A stretch of DNA of 64,000 nt from Fremontodendron californicum (taxonomy: Eukaryota; Streptophyta; Magnoliopsida; Malvales; Malvaceae): the NCBI GenBank assembly GCA_030761205.1, contig JAULJL010000020.1, positions 3,477,001 through 3,541,000 on the forward strand, in the 5' to 3' direction. A model generated the notes under the pieces. It saw only the letters and a list, made by a program, of their open reading frames with translations, made no database searches and was not told the origin of the DNA. Both the position numbers and the translations under genes were made by a program. Positions 20,731 through 32,415 of this stretch are shown one piece after another (position 1 is the first letter of the stretch; every line of letters starts with the position of its first letter).

Positions 20731-22416
20731 GAAAATAATATATTTTTTATAAAAAAATATTAATCTTGGGAAACGTGATAAGTAAGACCCAAGAGCTGAT
20801 CAAGTCAAATTCAGTATTCAATTTTTTATGAGTAAACCCATAAATAAGATGGGGGCCTTAAGGAGCCTTATTGGAGAAATGGGTAATCATGGATTTCAAC
20901 TTCCAACCATCAATAGTTCGAATATGGGCTTTATAAAGTGACATAGACCCATAACAAATTATAGCAATTAATTAGCATATTCTACACAAACCCATACTAA
21001 TCCAACCAATGAAATTTGTGGGTCTTTTTTGACATTTTTGCGTTATTATTTGAGAGAATTTAAATACTATTAAAGATATGTGAGATTTTGTTAAAAATAA
21101 AGGGAGTGGAAACTAGAAAGGATAAAAAGGCTGGAAATTATAAATAAAGAAAATGATGGGGGGAGGGGGGGGATTTGATGTATTGTGGGGTGGATAAGAG
21201 GCAAAATGAATAAGAATTTACATCATTACATGTTTTAGACCGAATCTAATTAAAAAATTGAAGGAAACATCTTTACTCCCCTTGGAAAGTTTATTTCCAA
21301 GTGAGCAAAAATAACATAAAATTCCATCTTCTACAATTCTGTTCCAACACCAAAGGGTACAAAGCATCTTATTTTAAGGGTAGTGAATTCCCATCATAAA
21401 CTCCAAAGTCTAAAACTCATTATCATAGCTTTACTTGATTGATAGGAAAAAAAGAAGAAGAAAAGTAATCAACTCATAATAAGATCGATCCCAAATTTGC
21501 TGGATTTATTTTTTGGATTAAATGTAGAACTTAATCTTTCATTTAAAAATCTTGGGTTCCAGTTTTAGGAGAAAATTATATTTATGAGATAAAAGAGAGT
21601 TTAACAAAAAAAAAAAACCATAAATTTTTACATAAATAGTTACTTGAAATTTACTAACATTCACATCGAGACTTTTCAAATGCTAGAGAATGTTGTTGTC
21701 AGAGAGTGAAAGTTTGGATAAACTTAATAAAATTGGAGTTGTAATACATTAATACAACTTCCTTGTATTGCATTAAAAAAAAATCTTTCTAATTAATGAA
21801 AATCCCATAAGAAATTCTTTTATAACCAAAATGAAATAAAATCATATCTTTAAAGGAAATGTCCCAAATAATTACACAACATGAAAGCATAATCTTGAAG
21901 TTCATTTTTAGTTTGTCAATATATATATATAAAGATAAGGCAGCTCATCTTCATCTTAATCAATTGCTGACTTTAATAAGAACTAAAAGACAATTAATTG
22001 ATATAAAATATATATGGGGAAATTTGATAATCTCCTCTATCAGTTTTAAGCTTGCCTTGAATGGCAAAAGGATTGGATGGGGGGTCGTCCAAAGCTCACA
22101 TGGGCATGTTTTTGTCTTTAGCAGCCCTTTGCGTGCCGCCCTCTGCTTTTTTCAAGTTCAGGGTTCATAGCAACAAGCTTTTGGCATAAAGTGGTATGAC
22201 TAATTAAGACATGTTAAAATTTTACAATTAGCATGCATATATCTTGTTAGCTTTATCTCTTTATTTCTTTACCAAGGTTAGGTGGAATATCCAATTTTCC
22301 ATCCAAATTTTGGGATCTTAGTACATGAAGGAAGAAGCTTCACACATCTTATATTAGTTGCAATATTGGATGTAAAAGGAGACTAAAGAGTTTAAAACCA
22401 TTGCAACCACAATCTC

Positions 22417-22705
22417 TTTTTTTTTTTTTTTTTTTTTTGTTGTATTAAAAGCGAAAACACATTTATACAATACAGGATTTAGGCTAAGTTACTCCCCATA
22501 AATTATCTTGCAAAAGGCTAATTACAGTAAGAAGGGAAGAGTTCAATTTATGAATATCAAAAAGTCTTTCATGAATTAAATTAGCTAATCGATCAGCACA
22601 AGAATTAACTTCTCTATAAATGTGAATCAAAGAACAATTCCAATCCCTTTGATTGTGGAGGATATGACATTTTTGGCTAAAGAATGAAGTCACTCTAGAT
22701 TCCAA
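22417..22705 (-). mobile_element. 5'-truncated LINE, RNase H tail plus poly-A
   Basis: On the minus strand a 73-aa frame (22484-22705) contains WNCSLIHIYREVNSCADRLA, the C-terminal part of the RNase H domain of plant L1-type LINEs, ending at a stop before a short 3' untranslated part (TTTTAATACAAC) and a poly-A run of about 22 (22417-22438 as T). RT and endonuclease parts are missing. I found no convincing target duplication, so the 5' limit is only the start of recognisable sequence. Confidence 0.7.
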
Positions 22706-22980
22706 ATATTAAGGTTCTATGTTGTGAAAATGATGCAAAGTAATGAGAGTATAGTGGAAATTGAACTATACTAAAGGAAATAATAATTTTACCTTTAGAT
22801 AAATCAAATTTCCTTAGATAATTAATGATCCAAAGAAGAGTGAAAAAAATTAAATCAAGTTTTTGTGTATTAAAAGAGAAATGAATACGATAAAATGATT
22901 ACTCCACATCAATATATGTCTTTTATTCAAATCATGTTACGTAATTTCATTTCTGAGAGAAATTAATCATATACTAAAAT

Positions 22981-23111
22981 TTGATATACTCATTATGTGG
23001 GTGATTTTTTTTTTGTATTTTTTTAAATAATATGTAAAAAAAAAATTGATATACTCATTATGTGGGTGAATTTTTTTTTTTGTATTTTTTTAAATAATAT
23101 GTAAAAAAAAA
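22981..23111. repeat. 65-bp tandem duplication
   Basis: TTGATATACTCATTATGTGG starts at 22981 and again at 23046, each followed by GTGA, a T-run and TTTAAATAATATGTAAAAA. The two copies are nearly identical. Confidence 0.9.
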
Positions 23112-23922
23112 TTGGTGTATAGTTTTTTGGCCATCTACTGGACGAGTGCTTTGAAAAAAATTATGTTTTTAAAACGAACATAAAGTTATTTGAGTAAAAG
23201 TGAGGAAGATTTTTTTAAAGATGGGTAAAAAACAAAATTAATTCTAATTTTACTTTATTATTAAAATTGTATTTGGGCTTTTAAGTAAATTTTTTAATTG
23301 AATTGGTGTTTCTTGACTCGTAACATCAACTCAGTCAAAGATTTTATAATAAGTATAAATTACACATCACATATGATAATTAAATAGCAAAATTTTTTTT
23401 TTTTGTTGAGAAAAATTAACTATTTGTTACACATCACGTGTGATAATTATAGAACGAATATTTATTTCGGCACACTCATTAATAATTTTTATAATAAATA
23501 GATGACTTTATAAAAATAGAAATATGTGATTATCTATGACATAATTTAAACAGAATAGACATATACTGATATAAAATAATTATTAAACTAGAGACAAATT
23601 CAATTTGAGTGTGCAATTAATTGATTAATTAAGGTGTATGTCCTTCATGTTAAAATTGTCGGCATACAATAATGAAGTTTAGTGGTAAATGGTAGTAATA
23701 AATTCGACAACTACCATGCATCATTCCTAAAATAGAAATCTAAATCTAGTTAGGTGAGCAAATTGGTGGTGGGAAGGTAGTAATTAAACCTTACAATCCC
23801 CATTAATATTTCCTTTTGGTACAATCAAAACTTCTAATTTGCCTCCACTCATATTGGTTAGATTAGACAATATTTTTTGCACTTTGATTTTTTTCCCTTC
23901 CCCTAACATTGCCAATAAACAT

Positions 23923-24145
23923 TTTTTTTTTTAACAATAAAACTCCATTTGTATTATTAATTTATTATATGTTAATAGCATCTGTCATTACAATTTGGTG
24001 TATTGATTCCATATATTCTTCTAACCAAAATAATTCTTCTGAAAGGGATAAACTAAGCTTGGCAAGGGCATGTGCTGCCTGATTTTCTTATCTTCTAATG
24101 TGTTGTATTTTACATTCTGCAAACTCTCGCATTCTGCTTCTCCTT
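23923..24145 (-). mobile_element. Short 5'-truncated LINE with poly-A and target duplication
   Basis: The minus strand encodes KIQHIRR, one stop, then ENQAAHALAKLSLSLSE and YMESIHQIVMTDAINI, the usual RNase H C-terminus of a plant LINE, followed by a 3' tail and poly-A. TTGCCAATAAACAT (23909-23922) and TTGTCAATAAACAT (24146-24159) flank it, a 14-bp target duplication with one mismatch. Only about 220 bp was inserted. Confidence 0.78.
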
Positions 24146-24159
24146 TTGTCAATAAACAT

Positions 24160-25689
24160 CTTTACTTCTTGATATGTTGGTTAAATTCATCTATGCTATG
24201 TTTAGGAACATAAATTTGAAAATTTAGATTTGGATTTCATTTGTTATATAAATTGTGAGAATGAAATGCATAAATTATGTATAAATTAGTTAAGACTCAA
24301 TATGATTATATATTTGAAAGGTATAAAAACATGAATTTCAAATTCACAAATAGCTATAGGTATTTCAAATTCACCACTAAATAGGCATCCAACAAATCCA
24401 TGGATTTGAAACACAATCATCAATGTTACTTTTACATGTGTTTTATTCATAATTTACATTATTTTTGAAATTCAAATTCATTTTTTGAAATTCAAGTTCT
24501 CAAACGCAATCCTATAGTAATCTAGTAATTTTATTTTAATTTGAAAAAGAAAGCTACTGCATTGAAAGTTGCTATTGGTCACTTGAGTTTTAATTATATA
24601 TCTTCATTAATTTCATGAAATTAAGTATAACAAAGTTATTTTTGGGCAGGAGAAAATGTCCAAAGAAACTATTTAGCATAAGAAGGACAATATGTCACCA
24701 TTTCACATGGAAGAAAAGAACAAAATACTAAATATGATTTGTTTTAAAAAAGGAAAAAAAGTTCATCATATTTTTGTTGAATTATAGGTGAAGGCCAAAG
24801 TCCTTAAGAAAATGATTTATGTTTGGATGTTTCAATACTTCCTGTATGAAGATTATAATGGAAAATGCACTTCAATGATCAATGAGAAACTTGCAAATGA
24901 AATTACGAACAATATTCGTAAGTGATTTTATTTTTGATCAGTGAATCAAGTCAATTTCTTTTACAATACAATCCTATAAATGTTTATGCTAATTTTCGCA
25001 TTTATATTGTTGATAGTAACATTTCTTTCCAATGTAAATGACAATTAGGTGAAGCATTGTTTTGGACTATATCTGCATTCATTATTTCATGATTAACTTT
25101 GGTGGGGAAGAGATAAGTAAGATTGTTTGCCCCAAAGGCCCAAATAAAGGAAAAAGAGTAAGAGTAAATTGATGGACTTTTCCTAGAAATTTTCTATTTT
25201 ATTCCATATTAACTTACTTTTACTTTATTTTTAAAAACAAAAAAATAGCAGAAATGTTACAAAGTACTATATATGTTTCTAGTAAGTAAAAAATAACAAA
25301 GCATAAACTATTGAAATGTCCATTCACTTTCTTAAAAGTTAAAGTTAAAGTAAAATGAAGTTGAAAATTTATTTTGGACTGTGAATTAATATATATATAT
25401 ATATATATATTATCATGTTCATCATTTGAAATTTTTAGATTTTATAAACGAAATTAACAAGATGATATATACCTTTTAAGATATATTTAAAAATAATAAA
25501 AAATTTAAAAAAATAATACATATGTCAATCTTTTAATTTAACTTGTGAAATTAAAAAATTCTATTACTAATTTATAAAAAAAAAAACCTCATATATATAT
25601 ATATATATAGGAAATAGAAATACTGATGTACTAACTTTTTTCCTTGAGAAGAAATATATGAGTAGGAACTAAAAATTATAGTTGAATAA
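24160..25689. other. AT-rich intergenic DNA, no gene seen
   Basis: Short frames only; includes a (TA)n microsatellite at 25388-25411. No domain or RNA gene recognised. Confidence 0.6.
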
Positions 25690-26193
25690 GGGTTCATTTG
25701 GATATCATTGTACTTCCGGTGTGGTGGGATCCATGCAGTTTTGTGGAGAGATTTCCCCCTCCCCCACTAATTGCTTGGGGTGCATTTGGATGCACCTTCA
25801 ATAGGGTTTCTATTGGACTAAAGCTCCAGTCACCAGTGGAGGGAGGAAATATCCCTTTTACCTTCTCTATTATTTTTTTTTATTTTTTTAATAAAAATAT
25901 AATTTTAATAGTTTTTAATTATTATTATTCAACATATATATAATTTTAATATATATTTTATTATAAAATATAAATATAATATAAACATTTTTTAATTAAT
26001 TATTATATATATACACATTTTAATATAATATCTTTAATGATCATTTTTTTTCTTGTTATAATTTACTTCACCAATATCATCGCTACGTTTGAATTTAAAC
26101 ACATATCCCATCACTGATTTTAAGCTCACCACTACAATAATCAATTTCATTGCCACCACTTTTTTTAATCTCACCATTCGTCCAAATAAAACC
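25690..26193. mobile_element. PIF/Harbinger-like MITE (504 bp)
   Basis: Ends GGGTTCATTTGG and CCAAATAAAACC form a 12-bp terminal inverted repeat with 10 matches, flanked by TAA on both sides (25687-25689, 26194-26196), the 3-bp target duplication typical of PIF/Harbinger. The inside is AT-rich without a transposase. The 81-aa frame at 25698-25943 lies within it and is not a gene. Confidence 0.55.
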
Positions 26194-26659
26194 TAAATTC
26201 TATTTCAGTTGAACATTAAGGCCATTTCACATTAATGAATAGTGATTAACATTATCTCATCTAAAAAGTTTGGCCAAACCCCATTACATCCATTTATTAT
26301 TACTGTTTGAAATACTATGTTTATAATTTAGCATGTGATGTATTCCATTCCCATGATGATAATAAATCTATTGTTATTTGGAAATAAGGAGGTTTTTGGC
26401 TCAAAATATGAAATATTATCAATCTCACTTAAACGAGAAATACAATTATGACACAAAAAATAATTTTTTTTTACAAAGAAGACTTAAATTGATAACTTTA
26501 ATTTATGTTATATTCGAGTTTGATGAAGAGCGTTGGATAAAAGTATGTATCTGATATAGATATGTTTAGTTTTTAAATTTTTTTTTTAAATTTTTTGAAT
26601 GATCATATTCTAATACGTATATTTAAATATGTGTCAAACACAAATATAAAAAATGAATA

Positions 26660-26720
26660 TTTGAACCCAAAGCTTAACTCAATTGGTTCATACAGCCACC
26701 CTTAAAAAGTGATATTCAAC
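26660..26720 (+). repeat. SINE-like fragment (box A region)
   Basis: CTTAACTCAATTGGTTCATA at 26673-26692, then CAGCCACCCTTAAAAAGTGA, resembles the minus-strand insert at 32191-32335. The first part looks like a Pol III box A. A box B was not found here. Confidence 0.4.
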
Positions 26721-27235
26721 AGATCTGGACAATCTTTTTTTTTATTTTCAAACTGAAACCTCTTTTGTAAAAAAAAAATCTCATATATTCTAATTCCAAG
26801 AACTTAATAATATCCAAAGATATCATTCCATGGCCCCTGGTCAAGTGGTCAAGTGGCCATGTCCATGCCCATGCCCATGCCCATGTGGCTGAGCTATGGC
26901 TTCTTGGCACCCACAATCACAGCATCACTGCAGCCATGTTCCACCCCACCAACAAATCTGCCCATTTGTAAACCAATGAGCCTGAAGCATAACCCTCTTA
27001 TTCCTTTTCATGGATGGACCACGGGGGGGCCATATTGCCTTAACTTTGTGCCACAATGCAGCCCGTAATTTCTCAACTGTTTCTGCCTCCCCCCTAAGGT
27101 CCTTAGCCCCTCCTAACCAACAAGTCAAATTTTGGTGTTCCCTTCCAAAGTATTTAATGTGGGGTCCTTCTTCTTTGTGGGGTTTCCCTAAATCTCTCAT
27201 CTCTTTCTTTTATGGGAACAAACAATCAAAATTGA
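26721..27235. other. Unassigned GC-richer island
   Basis: About 26840-27200 is clearly more GC-rich than its surroundings and holds a CCATGC hexamer run (about 26857-26886). Frames of 71-93 aa occur on both strands but none shows a domain I recognise. It could be an old gene fragment or regulatory DNA. Confidence 0.35.
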
Positions 27236-27440
27236 TAATTCTTGTATTTATATTATTTTTGTATATTTTATTATGTTATAATCGTATTTAAAGTATTTTA
27301 TATTTATATTAATTTTGATACATTAATAATTCGTATTATATATATTTTAAAACATTCATATCATATCTTGTTTTATACGATATTTTAATTTTTTTTTATA
27401 TCATATTCATATTGTGTTTAATATTATCATGTTTACAAAC
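27236..27440 (-). repeat. Inverted copy of the AGATTTGATAATTT repeat family
   Basis: The minus strand carries GATAATATTAAACACAATAT and ACGAATTATTAATGTATCAA, in the same order as in the copy at 20560-20730. Confidence 0.5.
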
Positions 27441-27900
27441 AACAATGACAAAGAAGTCTCCATTTCACTACTTTTAAACACAAGCAATGATGCTTTTTGT
27501 TTGTGAAAAAGCTTTCATCCCAACAAGTCTTATTTAGAAGAGAGAGATAGAGAGAGTTGTAGTGGGGCAAGCCAAAGCTTTTGCTATAGTGAAAGTCGGT
27601 GGATTTGTTGATGCTTGCTCCCCTCTCTTGACAAAGGAAATAAAAAACCAAGAAAAAAAAATCGAAAGTCAAACAAAGTTTAATATATTACTATGACTAG
27701 ATTGATAGTTTTGTTTTCCAATGCCAAATGATTCTACCTCTATAAAAATTCAAACTCATTGATCTTGCATGATTTATTTTCATTTTTTTTTTAAAATTTA
27801 CAAATTCAACCCAAACTCTTTTTCCCCTCATCATCAACTCAAATGATTCTTCCCTTTTTATTATTTTATTTTTCCTTTTTTGCTTGAGGTAATATTATAT

Positions 27901-28150
27901 AGATTTGATAATTTTGGATAAGATATAAATATATAATACGAATACGACACATTTAACAAATATAAAAATATTATAATAAAAACGATACGTTATATTTAAA
28001 CGTAATTAACATAATTAATTTAGTCGTCTATTATATTCATATTTAAAATTTTAATGCATTTAATAATTTATATTGTATGTATATTTAAACGACTAACATA
28101 AAAAAAATATATATATAAAATACAATAAGCATACACATATTATCAAATCT
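27901..28150 (+). mobile_element. MITE-like repeat with terminal inverted repeats
   Basis: It begins AGATTTGATAATTTT and ends ATATTATCAAATCT, a terminal inverted repeat of about 12-14 bp, enclosing 250 bp of AT-rich DNA. Related copies lie elsewhere in the window. The target duplication is not clear in this AT-rich context. Confidence 0.55.
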
Positions 28151-31100
28151 AATTATTTCATATTTCTATAAATAATTTATTTTTTCCAATAAAAAAAAAA
28201 AAACATGGGATGAGACTAGTCCATCCCCACGATGGGATAAATACTTTTTTGTACTATAATAAAGGGGAAATTTTCAATTCCCTACTGCCCCCTTTACAAA
28301 GATTCACTCTTACAATAATTATTATCCGAGTCCGGTTCCACTTCATTATTTTTTTAATTTATTTTTTAAAAATATTTTAATAACCATTCACAAGTGAGAC
28401 TTTCACAATTAATGAGTGGGTTCTACACATGTCAATGATAATAATAAATGTATTGAAAAATAATGAACAAAAAAATAATGATCCTAACCCTTATTATAAC
28501 AAAAAAAATTAAAGTAGGTCTCCTAATATACAATAATATATAATTAATAAAGTTTACGTATAAAGGGGATTTGATATCCACACGTGCATGGTACGGTATT
28601 TGTTCTTTAATTTGTGAAAGTATGTGGGAAATGGGAATAATTATAATACTGCAAAATTTTCTAAACATGTGGTTGGAAAACTCCATATATTTTACTAGCT
28701 CTATTTCCTTCCTCTTATAATAATAAGAAGACTCAATTCAATTGCATTTGAGCAAATTTTTTATTCAAAAAGCAGGGTTTAGATTTCTTTCTTTTTTTCA
28801 ACTCAAAATAATAATAATAATAATAAAACTCAATCTATCAAAAATAATAATAATAAGACTCGAGTTGAAATCAATTTTCTTTTGAATTATCAAATTAAAT
28901 AAATATATATTTTATGTATTTTTTTAGCAAAATATTTTTTTAAAGTCTTACATCCACTTTACTTTTTACTCATATGTGGGGGAAAAAAGTCTTTATTATT
29001 CATGAAAAAAATTAAAATATTGAACTTCAAATTTAAAGCATTCAAATAAAAGAAGTTATCTTGATAGATTTCACAAGTGAAGTTAATAGAATTAGAGTAT
29101 ATTAAAAATTAAAAAAAATTGGGACATGTGACAATATCCTAACACCGCTTGTAGAATTAAAAATTCTACTGTCAATTTATCAAAAACGAATTCTTCAAAC
29201 AAAAAATCAATAGATTATTATTAGTAATTTTTTCAACTTATCCCATTTGTTGTCTATAATTTTTTTTTTTTTAAATACCATTTGCTTTTATATATATATA
29301 TTTTTTTAATTTTTTACTTGTAAATGTAAAAGGTCAATATACAGTAAACATAACAATCAATCTAACCATGAATATCTTCTTCACTTTTTGGATTAGTTTT
29401 TAGAAAACTACTTGACATGTAGCATATAAAATATAAAATATATAGGTTATATCAATATCCATACATTTTAGATTTATTAAAATTAGTCCCACATCAATTA
29501 TTCAATTTAACAAGACTAAAATCGTACATAAATAATACCTTAGTCTTAATTCCATACCATTTCAAATTATATTCTTTAAGATGATGAATGACTTTTCTTG
29601 AATGTGAAAAAAAATTATATTTCTCGTTATTCTTTATTCGACTCAAAATTCTTATCTTATAAAAAACGTTAATATTAAATAAGAGTGTTCTGAATTATTG
29701 TCGTACCATTTAGAAACTACAATAAATGCGAAGGAAAAAAAAAACTTATCCTAAATTCTTAACATCATCATTGCCAACTCCTACGCTCCAAAATCATCAA
29801 ACCCCGACGGAATCAAATGCAAATCATACCAAATCATGGGTGGCCCCCACCGTATCTTAAAATCTCTTCCTCTCAACAAGCCAGCCATCCGTGTTTATTA
29901 TTTTAATTAATTAATAATTAAAAATCAAAACAGTTCGATTTAGTATAATTTTTTAATTTAATAAATTAAAAGATTATCTCTTATTTTTTTTAAAATTAAA
30001 AATTTTAAATGTATTTTATAAATATATGTTATTTTATTAATTCAATTTGTGAAATTTAAAAATTTCACTTACGATTTATTTGATAATTTTTCAAGCCAAC
30101 AAATTATCTTATTTTGTTTGTTCTGTATTAAAATTGAATCCAATTGGATGGAGGAAATTCTGAGGTCATACTAATTAGTAGTATTAATAATTAATACATT
30201 TAGCTAACAAATGTTTTAAACTATTTTTTAAGATTAGTTAATATATTATTTATAATAATAATATTATATTAAATATAATAATTAATAAATTTTTTTCATT
30301 ATTCTTAATATATTAGATAAAAAATATTATTACATATAATAATTTTAAAAAATATTATTAAAATACTCATTAATAAAATCTATAATTAATTAATTAATTT
30401 TTAAAGTAAATTTGTGGATTTTTTTTAATAATGAGTGTGTAGTTATTTGGAATCATATATACCCCTCAAAAGTGAAGGTTGGGATTGGGATTGGGATACT
30501 GGGGGAACCATATTTAATTAATTAATAATAAATTAAGCTTTTTTTTTTTTGTGTCTAACTTGTCAAAGTCAATGTCTATCTAATTGGGTCCAAAAATAAT
30601 GGCTAATAATCTGATTGCATTTGGTATTCAGCCACTAGCTGATTCCATCTTTGGATAAACCACATTTCAAAAATCTCATTACACATATCTTTTGCTCTAT
30701 AAAATCAGGTCTTGTTCCCACTCATTTTCCCTTTTCTTCATTTTTTTTTTAAATTGAGATTTATTGTTCCAATTATATTTTAAATTCTACAAATAAAATT
30801 AAAATATTATCCTGTGTTCTCTTACATATCAAATTAATTTATTAATTATTTAAGATACACTCATATAAAACATAGGTAAGTCACTTAATATCATTTTTGG
30901 AATTTAAAAATTCAACTCATGTATAAGATTTTTTTTTTTTTTTTTTTGTAAATTAGTTTCTTTGTTTATATATATGGAAGGTCCACTTATATCAATGTAA
31001 AATTTATTAATTTTACACTTTTTTTTTTTAAATTATTAGATTAAAATTAAATCTATGAATGAGATTAAAAACTTCTTTACACATTTTGCTTTCTCTCTCT

Positions 31101-32036
31101 CTCTCTCTCACGTTTCTTCTCTCTTTCCCCTATTTCACCTTCTTTCATAATTCTTATCAATTCTCCCTTTTCAAAGCTCAAATATAAAGTTTAACATTAC
31201 AGAGCTGTTTAGGCCTTTGATTTTGGGAGTCGCAATTCGATTTATACCAAAAATCGAGAATCGGTTATAAACATTAAGGTCATTTTTGTGTCAACATAAG
31301 TTTGCCAAAATCTAATTTTGTGTCATGATTTTTGTTTATTCTTTAAATTAAAATTAATTTATTGAAATTCAATCTTAAAGATTACAAAATTCACCGCTTA
31401 CAACCATTTAAATCTCGATTTGATCAAACTCATGATCAAGACGATAAATAAACCCGAGAATACTTCTGATATTTGCATCTTGGATTGTTAGCTAGTTCAA
31501 TCATGAGGTTTAGTTTTGAACAATCCATGGATATAACACTTGATGGTGGAAAGTTAAATTTCTTTCTATTTAGAACGAGGCCAATTTAATATATATATAT
31601 ATATATATATAATTTCCCTAAAAATGTTTATCAATATTTTATCTTTGGCTTTTCTTTTTGTTTTTTTGGGTTTTTTTTCTTCTTCTTTCAAACACATCAT
31701 AATTTGTGCAAAATTTTAATTTTTCCTATGCATCAATAATGTATGAGAAAGTATAATATCTAACTAGGTGGGGGCCTAAGCCCATGGATGAAGGTAATTG
31801 TAGTTGGTTGGTTGTATATATAATAATTAAGCTTATAGTGTGGGTGAAGGGAAGAAGATGTATGGCAAATGTCAACTACACCATTCCTCTCACATCCTTT
31901 TAATCCCTATGAAAAAAATTCTATCCGGTAGCATAACAAGAAAAAAGAACAGCAAATATTAATGCTGCCTTTATGAAGTCTAACATTATATATAGCTTTT
32001 CTCTTTTTTTTTTTTTCATTAATAATGTCTTCTATT
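28151..32036. other. AT-rich intergenic DNA, no gene seen
   Basis: Very AT-rich with homopolymer runs, a (CT)n run at 31091-31109 and a (TA)n run at 31589-31611. Frames are short and lack domains. A less AT-rich patch lies at 29750-29900. Confidence 0.6.
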
Positions 32037-32415
32037 AGATTTGATAATTTTGAATATGACATATATAATTATAGGATACGAAAATGAAACATAAAAATAA
32101 TTAAAATATGACACGATATAAAAAAATAACACGAAAGCACGAATATCTCAAAATTTATATAATACTAATTATTAACGTGTTAAAATTTATTTATTTTTTG
32201 TATAAAAAAAGTCACCGTCTAAAATAAGAGAATTAAGAAATTACAGATGCTGAGATTTGAACTCTAAAATTATTGAATGCCACATCTTAAAAGTAACTGT
32301 ATGAATCAACTAAATTAAATTTCAAATTTAACATATTAAAATTTATATAAATATATAATATTTTAAACACAATTATTATAAAAAATACAATATAAATATA
32401 TAAATTATCAGATAT
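32037..32415 (+). mobile_element. MITE-like repeat carrying a SINE-like insert
   Basis: Same family as 27901-28150: begins AGATTTGATAATTTT and ends AAATTATCAGATAT. It is longer because 145 bp (32191-32335) flanked by an 11-bp duplication was inserted into it. Confidence 0.55.
32191..32335 (-). mobile_element. tRNA-derived SINE-like insertion
   Basis: On the minus strand TTAGTTGATTCATACAG resembles a Pol III box A and GAGTTCAAATCTC resembles box B (GGTTCGAATCC), followed by CAGCATCTGTAATTTC and a T-rich tail. TTAAAATTTAT flanks it at 32180-32190 and 32336-32346 as an 11-bp target duplication. The duplication is AT-rich, so chance is not excluded, but its position inside a repeat of known structure supports an insertion. 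Confidence 0.6.

Larger units (their letters stand above)
18671..22416. other. AT-rich intergenic DNA, no gene seen
   Basis: Only short stop-bounded frames occur here. It contains degenerate CACGAAAAAATAAC-type repeats (19470-19960, 20560-20730). 21860-22170 is slightly more GC-rich, with a 103-aa frame that shows no recognisable domain. Confidence 0.6.
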
